DNA of 64,000 nucleotides from Mucor racemosus (lineage: Eukaryota; Mucoromycota; Mucoromycetes; Mucorales; Mucoraceae). The notes beneath the pieces were generated by a model. It saw nothing but the letters and a program-made list of their open reading frames with translations. It was not told the origin of the DNA and searched no databases. A program made the translations under genes and the position numbers. Below, piece by piece: positions 55,400-64,000 of this stretch (the first letter of the stretch is position 1; every line of letters begins with the position of its first letter). Location of the stretch: assembly GCA_027405735.1 (NCBI GenBank), contig JAPEHQ010000007.1:1513001-1577000 (forward strand). Reading direction: 5' to 3'.

Positions 55400-57240
55400 T
55401 TTAGAAAAAATGCTGATATCAAGATCGACACTTGATTTTTGTTGGATACTGGTTGCACATTTAGTGCAATTTCACCACAATTAGTTTCTTTTTTAAATTT
55501 AAATATTTGCAATAAAAATGGTATTATTAAATTAGCACAAAATAACAGCGTAGTAGATCGTAAAGGTCAAACTGAAGAAGAGCTTGTAATTAATTATGGT
55601 CCTAAAATTGTTTATTTAAAGTTTGAAGTTTTTGATTTATTTGATGATGTCCATTGCGTATTTGGAATGGATTTATTGCATAAAGTTGCTATTAAATTAG
55701 GTGATATTGCAGCAGGTTGGTCAGATTTTGTTGGTTATGAAATACCCAAGATCGAACCCAATCCTTATAAACCAAATGAAAATCCTTATGGATCTGAACA
55801 AAAACGTAAAATTATGATAGAAGAATTAAAGCCACCATTTATTGATGCAAATAATAATATTAGTTCTGAAGCATATTGTAATATTCCTGGTAGTAAAATT
55901 ACATTGCCCATAAAGAAAGATACTCCACTTGCGAATACATGTCGTAGACAATTCCCAATTGCTGAAGCATTGCGACCTGTTATTCAAAAACAAGTTGAAA
56001 AATGGCGAGAAAATGGTGTGATTAAAAGAGCAAAACCTAATACACCTCATAATTCTCCAATTTTTACTGTAAGAAAGAAAAATAGTGATGGTAAATACAC
56101 TGAAAAAGAGCACGGTGTGGTAATTGATTGTCGTTTGATAAATAATGCGTTGGATCCTAAAAAACTTGAGCGTTTTCCATTATCTTTGATAAGTAATTTG
56201 CATCGTAAGATGTCGAAGCATTCGCTCTATATTGTAATTGACTTATCGCAATGCTTTCATGCATTTAAAATATCTAGATTGTCAAGATTGTACAGTATTT
56301 AACGTTCACTATTTATGGAGAGATTGACGTGGTTCTTCTCTCACTACGCCTACGAATTGACTATGGTCTCATCGCACGCGCCGAAAATACTTTGCTAATG
56401 CCCGAGATACTACCACTCACTTTATAGATGATATCACTATACATACTGAAAGCAACCTGAAAAGGCATACAGAGCTGGTTAAAATTGTTTTAGGTCGATT
56501 GACTAAGGCAAATTTACATATAAATATTGGTAAATTGCATATTGCGCAAAAGAGCATTTATATATTGGGTTTCTGCGTATCTAGTGAGGGTTTAGCATTT
56601 AATCCTCGAAAGGGTTTAAATGTTTTGGATTGGAAACCTACCGTTAAAAGTAGTCGTGAATTGAGTTCATGTTTAGGATTGATTAACTTTTTTCGTTCTA
56701 ATTTGCCACACTTGTCAATAATGTTGGCAGCATCACTAGATAAATTGAGAAATGCGCCTGATATTACTAAAGTATGGACACCAGAACATACTAAATTAAT
56801 GAAGCAATTGCAAGAATTGTTAGTCAGCTCAGCAGTATTGAGTGTGCCTAACCTACATTTTTCATTCTGTGTCGTTATTACAGATAGCTCTGCCTAATGC
56901 AATTGGCGCTGCAATGTATCAAGTAGTTATTGGTAATAAAATAAAATATCTTGGTTTTTTTGCACGCAGTTTGAGTCCATCAGAGCAAAGATGGGGAAGT
57001 TCCAAACAAGAATTAGCTGCAGTTGTCTATGCATTTAAAAAACTCCGTCAATGGTTGTACGGAAGACGATTCCATCTGTTCGTGGATAATCGTGGTATTT
57101 TATTTCAACCATTCGCAACTAAATTAGATCGAATGGTTGAAAACTATTATGATACAATTTTTGAAATGGATTTTGATATTATCTTTTGTAGTGGTATTAA
57201 CAACAATATCTTGGCTGATACCTTATCGTGTCTTTTCTAG
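55400..57240 (+). pseudogene. Element C: decayed Ty3/Gypsy pol (protease, RT, RNase H)
   Basis: Plus-strand remnant in several frames. Protease LLDTGCTFSAIS is near 55440; RT runs from about 55900 (NGVIKRAKPNTPHNSPIF and VIDCRLINNAL) and is broken near 56280-56420. It resumes with FIDDITIHTE (FIDD in place of YVDD/YLDD), then GFCVSSEGLAFNP. RNase H follows after a second frame break near 56895 (GAAMYQVV, SSKQELAAVVYAF, LFVDNRGILF). No gag, no integrase and no 5' LTR are seen. A 3' LTR follows at 57362. Stops and frame breaks make it non-functional. Confidence 0.85.
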
Positions 57241-57361
57241 CAATACAATAATACGCTGGTGGTGGAGAGTGGTAATATGCGTTTCATTAAAAATCATGTT
57301 AATGAAAAGAATTTAGTTAAACAAGATGATATTGATACAAAGGTAAAAAGAGAGAGAAACA

Positions 57362-57912
57362 TGTAGTTGACAACGCTGTATGTTGTAATGCCACCAAGTA
57401 CCACCCTTCATCACCATCTACAGTATCAATACATCTTATAATCTATTGACTACGACATGTATTGAAATGCAAAGACTTGATACCGGATATAAGAAACTCC
57501 TAGCTTACTAAGTTTGTATACAATAATTACCAAGAACGCTTGGATCTCAATTATGACACCATATTATTTTATCCCAGTGATTAATCAATCAAGTAGCTAT
57601 CAAATTAATATCCAAGCATATTTAGCGCAGCATTAAAACAAGGCAACTCACAAGCTCTGCAAGAACAGTTAAATTGTGATTGATCCATTTCAATCCATAG
57701 ATTACTATTATCAAACAGATCTAGTAGTTCCATAGTGCCTTAAATTACATCTCAGGATCTCAATGTCAAATCAATATAAAAGGCCATTCTTTTATATCTA
57801 AATGAACGATATATTGTTTTTATTATGCAGTTGAAGAACTGATTCGTTACTTATTCTCTTTTAATCGTATTCTTTTTTAAGTATTATTCATCAAACCTAA
57901 AAATATACGACA
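57362..57912 (+). repeat. 3' LTR of element C
   Basis: 551 bp from TGTAGTTGAC to TATACGACA, preceded by a purine tract (AAAAAGAGAGAGAAACA, about 57344-57361) as expected for a polypurine primer. It contains CAATATAAAAGG as a promoter-like box. A diverged inverted copy lies at 62675-63200. Confidence 0.7.
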
Positions 57913-58589
57913 GTTTTAAATAAAAAGGCATTTTTTTAAAACTTTTCTTATATTTGACCATGTACAATCTGAAAATTCAGTTTTTGTAGCGGACATTTTC
58001 GGGGCTCATTTTACCCTTACCAACACTCATGATTTTTATCAAAAAACAGAAAAATCAATTTTTGATACCAAAATTAACATTTAAATATACTACATTGTGA
58101 GAGAAAATTGTAGGCATGACTAATACACATTTTATAGAAGCTTAATATTAAATGTTAATTAATGAAACTTTGTACTTTTGGCCCAAAAACGGAATTTTGG
58201 TTAAAGGATTTTCATGTAATATTTTACAATAAAAAGGTTTGTTATTTTTTATGGAGCAAATAGAGCGCTAAATTTTCTATATGTGTATATTTTTTGTTTT
58301 TATAATTGGTAGTATAATTAACCCTAAATTTGCAAAACCAGAAAAAAAAATTAAAAAATGTCAAAATTGATGATCTGGACAAAAATAATTTTCTAAATTA
58401 ATAATCCGCTTATAAGCTTTCTAAGTCTTAAAAATAAGAGATTTTATTATACTTGTGAACTTTTTCAAGAATTTACGATAGTGTACCGACTTGGTTCAAG
58501 CTAATTACTGTAAATCTCTATACATGTTAATATTGCGTGATAGTTTATTTGATGATAATATAGCCTTATTTCATCATTACCGCGCTAAA
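57913..58589 (+). repeat. Repeat R, copy 2
   Basis: Starts directly after the element C LTR, at the position equal to 54562 of copy 1, so its first 170 bp are missing. It is homologous through to GCGCTAAAG at the end. Confidence 0.85.
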
Positions 58590-60053
58590 GGTAATTTACA
58601 TTGAGTTTTAGTATTACCTCTCCAATATTATAAATTATAAACATAGACATTGTTATATCAAAAGATACTAAATTTAATCTAAGGAAATACGTTTCTTTTT
58701 GACAGCCGTGCCTTGATCATTTAAAAATAATTTTTAATCAATGAGATCAAAACTGTATGTTATTCATAGGCTCACTGTGCATTAAGTCTAACTTCAAAAT
58801 TTAATTTTGAATCATTATTTGATTTTATAAAAAAATTCAAGGACTATCTGAAACAAGTGATACAGAATAGTTTAAAATTTGAACACGTACGAGTTTTTAT
58901 TTCTCCATTCTCATAGTAACTCAGGCAGCTAAACCTTTTGCAATTCTGTTGACCAACATTAAAAGTACCTGGTGTTACAACGGGAGGTCATTTGGATCCA
59001 TATCCGTCGAGAGCGAGTGAGCTTACTGACCTTCATATAAGGTATAAATAGAAGATAACCAGCTTGTTGTTCAAACCTATCGAATGCACAATAGCCCATG
59101 GAAGCTGATACTGTATCGGAAATGCTTTTAATGAATATTCATATTTATATCCATGTGGAGTCGCAACTTACTCGGATCAGTATTTATAAGTGCCTTATTT
59201 AAATTGTTTTCAATGAAAGTGTGCAACAAAATATAGGTGCACTTCGGCGATTATTTTCTCAACACACAGTAGGTTGTGGAAATTGCCATTCAACATCATT
59301 ACGTGGAAGATGATGCGTACCAAACTCTCTTGCATATTTGGAAGTTACTCGGATCGAAGTTCCTCAGGATACGGTTTTGTTGCCACTTGAATTTTGGATG
59401 GTTTTAGATGGTTCTCGGATAATTTTCAAAACTTTTCGTCCAATATTGAGTCAAATTCAGTTAAATTCTCAAAATAGATGTATCTTGTCTCTATAGGCCA
59501 TTAATTTCTCTCCCGAAATAAAATTGCTAATATATACGGCTCTCTAAAACAATGATTTCTATAACACAGATGATTGTATTTACAGTGTGGTTTAAGTTTA
59601 TAAACAGCATTTCAATCAAATTACACTAAATTTTGAAGACGTCATCAATGGAACTCGAATTTTAGGGTTTATTCAAAAACACGATGGCCCCCTGTTTTTT
59701 TTGTTTTTTTTTGACAACCAGGTAAATTTGATGAAGCAAAACCTTATGGTTTGGTGGAATCACGAGTCTATCTTGTACGTGCCTTATTCGTTGGCTAAGG
59801 TCTACCATACATAGTATCTCGCAAGATAAAGTTTCATATGTAGCTGCTGAAGGTTAGGTAGGAGTTTCGACGCTAAAGTAACGTCTGGTGCGTGAAATTT
59901 TAACGAAGCTTCTACCATAAACTTTCCTAGTATTCTAGGTTTGAGTAAAAGAAAAACAAGTAAGCTGCACTTGTTTAACTTTCTTTTAGCTCATCCTGGT
60001 ACAGGGTTTATTCTATCTGCGTTTGGTTCTTTGAATTGTTTACCTGCGGTTAT
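58590..60053. other. Intergenic with repeat E copy 2
   Basis: No gene. 59420-59650 matches 39600-39930 inverted (repeat E). A T-rich run lies near 59694-59712. Confidence 0.4.
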
Positions 60054-60385
60054 CAGCTGTTTGTTATCTGATTTTTGGCACACCCTTGACCAGGGTTTAA
60101 GAGTCGAAATGATTTGAGCTAACAGTTGGTAGCTATTGAGCTATCAGCTATTGGCTATCTGATTTTTGGCACACCCATGGCCAGGGTTTAAGAGTCGAAA
60201 TGATTTGAGCTAACAGTTGGTAGCTATTGAGCTATCAGCTGTTTGTTATCTGATTTTTGGCACACCCTTGGCTAGGGTTTAAGAGTCGAAATGATTTGAG
60301 CTAACAGTTGGTAGCTATTGAGCTATCAGCTATTGGCTATCTAATTTTGGCACACCCTTGGCCAGGGTTTAAGAGTCAAAATAAT
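60054..60385. repeat. 91-bp tandem repeat with dimeric structure
   Basis: Units start at 60054, 60145, 60236 and 60327 (the last incomplete). Units 1 and 3 share CAGCTGTTTGTTAT at the start while 2 and 4 share CAGCTATTGGCTAT, so the true period is a 182-bp dimer. A degenerate fifth unit lies about 1 kb on (61433-61495). Confidence 0.9.
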
Positions 60386-60439
60386 TGGAATTAATAGCTG
60401 ATGCCTCAATTCTGCTATTGCACCTCTCTTTTCTTTAGC

Positions 60440-61260
60440 GTCTGTTCTCTTTTTTGCAAGGTCTGATCTTTCTGGTTTCATCTGGTCTCATTACATGCTT
60501 ACCTGGTTTCAATGTATGCACATCTGGTACCGTTCTTTAACATCTGGTTTTCATTTATGGACTGTTGGTCTCAATTTATGTTTATATGGTATAGGTTTAT
60601 CAACATCTGGTTTTTATTTATGCACTTCTGGTCTCACTTAATGCACGTCCGTTCTGCCTTTGTCAACGTATAGTCCTTATTTTCATGCACATCCGGTCTG
60701 TATTCATGCACTTCTGGTTCCATTTCATCAGTATATTATCTCATTTTATTCTTATCTCGTCTTTAGTTTTGCTCGTTTGGCCTCCATTCATGGTTATCTG
60801 TTCTCCATTATTTATGCTCGTCTCAACTCCATTAATGTTTCTCTGGTATCAAGTGGTTTACATCTGGTCTATTTTAATTTTTGCTCATCTGATTTCTATT
60901 TATTCACAGTTAATCTTGGTTCATTCAAGTCTGTTCTCAATTTATTTTTACCTGGATTCAATTTATTCTGGTTTGGTCTCCATCCATTTGTATCTGGTCT
61001 CAATTTATACTCATCTGTTTTCAAGTTACCCTGATGTGGCCAAAATTCATGTTTATCTGGTCTTATTTCATCTTTAACTGGTCTCAATCTATGCTCTTTT
61101 GATATAAAGGTATGCTCTTTTATGTTCATCAGTTTTTCAATTAATGATCATCTGGTCTTACTTCATATTTATTATCTAGTCTCGATTCATCCCCATCGGG
61201 TCTCAATTCGTGTGCTTCTTGTCTCATCTCTTTAACTTGTGGTTTCAATTTATGAAAAAG
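60440..61260. repeat. Degenerate minisatellite, about 21-24 bp units
   Basis: About 800 bp of diverged units close to CATCTGGTCTCAATTTATG. Strong pyrimidine strand bias. On the minus strand the unit would read HKLRPD; such heptads are visible at 60896-61129 (DEIRPDKH, YKLRPDTN, NKLRTDLN). No start, domain or conserved frame supports a gene. Confidence 0.75.
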
Positions 61261-62297
61261 GTATATTATTAAAAACTTAAAAAGTATCGTCAACGTCTGA
61301 TCTTAATTTGGTATCTTTTTTATAATTTTGAAGGTTTCTTTTGATATAACGTGTCCAATCTAATGTCTCTGGTCTTGTCTCTCTGGTCCTGTCTTTGTTT
61401 TTATTTCATTCCGTCTAGAAGTTAAAGCATTTTTTTGTTATCTGATTTTTGATACACCTTACGTAGGTTTAAGAATCAAAATGATTTGATCGAAAAAAAG
61501 CGATAACTTTTACCACCTTTATTGGGATAGTATCTGTTTTGATGCTATCTTAGTAAATTTGGTTATTATACTCAGTTGTTTGTTTTTGTACAATTGGTAA
61601 TCCTGAGTCAATTTAACCTGGTTGCTCTCCATTCGTGGACTTGCGACCTCTCCCCCTTTTAGGGTCTTATAGTCCTCTTTCACGGTAACCGGCTGGAAAC
61701 TATAGCCCTTTCTGGCAATCGGAGTCGTACTGTTTTTATAGCATCTGCTTGATTTCAGTATCACTTTATAGTATGGTGGTATACAAACTATAAAGTCAAA
61801 TGGCAACATGTAGATAGACCTCCTCGTGGTGTTGCTGGAAACGTTATTTTAAACGGCTAACTATCTACTCCATTAAACAAATTGTATCAAAAGCTACTTT
61901 TCCTCCATCTTAGAGCATTTCATCATTTATAATATCAATCCATAATTCTTTACTTGATTTGTTTTTTCTTGGATTCTTTATATTGCATAATAAAAACTAC
62001 AAGGTTGAAATTAATTGTTTTATTCATCTATTTATTATTTTTTAATTTTTGTTCTGATACAAAAAAGTATTGAATAATACAACTAAGCACTTATAAAACC
62101 ACTGACAGTATTAAAACAAAACGTAGACTGCACAGAATATATATGTATTCATGTATTTTCTATAAATCCACCACGCAGTTTCATCAAAAAAATTACGCAA
62201 ATTTGCTTGATTGTTATATATACACAAGAAAACTATTTACCAACAGTATACGTATACTGTATATATATACATAATATACAGTATCCGAGAGCGCTTT
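61261..62297. other. Intergenic with a GC-richer patch
   Basis: 61600-61770 is less AT-rich than its surroundings and open on the minus strand (a 96-codon frame, 61809-61519), but I see no domain. Nothing else recognised. Confidence 0.35.
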
Positions 62298-62659
62298 GAT
62301 TTTACGCCAGGAGATTATATCAATTTAGACGCTAAAACATGTACTAAATCATTTATTAAAAATAAAGAGAAACTGCTATCAAATGAAAGAGCACATTGAA
62401 ACTAAAGAGCTTTATTATAAGATCAAAACATCTTCTTTTATATCCACATTCTCTAATTATATGACTAGTCTAAAATGAGCCTATTTAAATACATATATAT
62501 CTCCTATCAAGTCTAGGTGACACACACCAGTTCCACATTCCTCAATACGTACAGTATAAACTGAGCTTTATAACATTATACACGGCAATGTAGAACTTAT
62601 CATATCAATCTTTGTCGTAATCTTAACCAAGGAATGCACACAGACTTGTGGACGCAACA
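62298..62659 (-). mobile_element. LTR-D, copy 2 (inverted)
   Basis: Matches 8723-9070 in reverse along its whole length (for example the blocks TGCATTCCTTGGTTAAGATT and GGTGACACACACC). Outer end GCAACA at 62659. No target duplication found, so the left border is approximate. Confidence 0.75.
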
Positions 62660-62674
62660 ATCTAGTTTTAACTT

Positions 62675-63200
62675 TGCCGTATATTTTTAGGTTTGATAAA
62701 TAAAACTTAAAAAAGAATACAATTAAAAGAGAATGAGTAATGAATCAGTTCTTCAACTATATAATAAAAACAAGATATCGTTCATTTAGATATAAAAGAA
62801 TGGCCTTTTATATTGATTTGACATTGAGATCCTGAGATGTAATTTAAGGCACTATTGAACTATTAGATCTGTTTGATAATAGTAATCTATGGATTGAAAT
62901 GGAACAATCATAATTTAACGGTTCTTGTTGAAGAGCTTGTGAGTTGTCTTGTTTCAATGCTGCGCTAAATGTGCTTAGATGTTGATTTGATAGCTACTTG
63001 TTGATTGATTAACTGCTGGGATAAAATAATATGGTGTCATAATTGAGGTTCAAGCGTTTTTGGTAATTATTGGATTAAACTTGGTACGCTAGGAGTTTCT
63101 TATATCCGATGATATCAAGACTTTGCGCTTCAATACATGTCGTAGTCAATAGATTGTGAGATGTATTAATACTGTAAAAGGCGATGACGTGTGATACTAT
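62675..63200 (-). mobile_element. LTR-C, inverted diverged copy
   Basis: Reverse match to 57380-57912 (starts TGCCGTATATTTTTAGG, the counterpart of CCTAAAAATATACGACA). Homology fades beyond about 63200. No internal sequence attached, so probably a solo or broken LTR. It lies 15 bp from LTR-D copy 2. Confidence 0.7.
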
Positions 63201-63748
63201 CTACTGTACGATCAAAACTATAGCTATTATTAGTCAAGGCATCAGATTATTCTTTTTTTGTGTTTCTATATCGTTTAAAATTGTATCATTTTTCTGGAAC
63301 ATTTTGTGGATCTGTAGCCAGTTCTAGCTTTCTATTAGGCAGATATAAATATCATTGCCTTCAATTTGATCTTTTAATCAAGAAAAACATCCAACAATAC
63401 AGTAGTAAATAATGATATTTGATCTTAGAATGCGGTTAAATGAAAATTTAAGTCTCTAATATAGACTGCTACCTATATTAAAAACATTAGTCCCTTATGT
63501 TAGCATGCTTATTTAGATAAAAGAAAAGGATACCAGCTTGATAATAGTCTGATATACCGATATACCTTATCAAACAGTGAATATATTCTTAGAATAATAT
63601 GAAAACAAAAAGAGGGAAACAACACACGTAGAAAAGGATATTCAAGGCTTTACATTATTTAGTGCAATTAAAACCCTGCTAAATTGCACATTTCAGCCAA
63701 TGCCAAAAGCAGCATTACAGCACCTGAACTATAAACTAAGCAAAACAG
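63201..63748. other. Intergenic
   Basis: No gene or repeat recognised. Confidence 0.35.
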
Positions 63749-64000
63749 GCAATATCTGCTATCATAGAAACATATATTTTTCTACTAGAAAAACTGTCTA
63801 TCATATCATAGATTCATTAAAAAATTGCAAAAGTGAGCCCGTAGAGCGACTCCATAATTGAGCATAACACGATTAAACGGCTAAGTCTTTTATACTATGG
63901 TATATATCTAAGCTTCAAATGAAAATGGGGGTTTTTTTTTCACTTTTCTTATATTTAACCATGTACGGTCTGAAAATTCAGTTTTTGTAGCGGACATTTT
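63749..64000 (+). repeat. Repeat R, copy 4 (cut by window end)
   Basis: Matches the first 250 bp of copy 1 (54391-54650), including CATAGATTCATT, GCCCGTAGAGCGAC and the conserved CTGAAAATTCAG block; continues past the window. Confidence 0.85.

Overview
The window looks like a nuclear contig of an early-diverging filamentous fungus, most likely Mucoromycota. The reasons are a very AT-rich background, genes cut by many short (about 50-80 bp) GT-AG introns, a Trx-Grx-Grx monothiol glutaredoxin, a dynactin p27 subunit, PRL-type phosphatase and LITAF proteins, and Ty3/Gypsy retroelements. The placement rests on gene content, not on a database search.

Layout. 1-6343 is a compact gene block: the 3' end of mitochondrial ribosomal protein uS17, a multidomain glutaredoxin, a LITAF-domain protein (convergent with the glutaredoxin) and a nine-exon DUF4211 protein with an N-terminal PCNA-binding (PIP) motif. 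6344-10918 is repeat-rich intergenic DNA with MITE-like palindromes and solo LTRs, several nested in one another. 10919-25328 is one 14.4-kb retrotransposon (element A, Ty3/Gypsy, minus strand). Its single gag-pol frame is split by a second, chromodomain-bearing element (element B, 15488-23184). Element A sits 7-11 nt upstream of a tRNA-Ser(AGA) gene at 25340-25421, the hallmark of Pol III-targeted Ty3-like integration. A solo LTR (LTR-F) abuts it with the same AAAT target duplication.

25422-32130 holds a seven-TM protein and two different rhomboid proteases (a secretory-pathway type and the mitochondrial PARL/Pcp1 type) on either side of a dynactin subunit 6 gene that needs a 6-nt microexon. 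36781-38322 is an MFS permease of the allantoate permease type. 41798-43741 carries a PRL/PTP4A-like prenylated phosphatase and a secreted Cys-rich, Ser/Ala-rich surface protein. 48202-52352 carries a YdcZ/DUF606-type membrane protein, a 62-aa one-TM protein and a 760-aa protein whose layout resembles FANCB/FAAP100.

From 53.7 kb to the end the DNA is repeats: a solo LTR with perfect target duplications, a decayed Gypsy element (C) with its 3' LTR, copies of an 850-bp non-coding repeat (R), a 91-bp satellite with dimeric higher-order structure, and a degenerate array of about 21-24 bp units. Exon borders were set by reading-frame continuity and GT/AG sites only. Genes show no operon logic; neighbours are mostly independent housekeeping genes.
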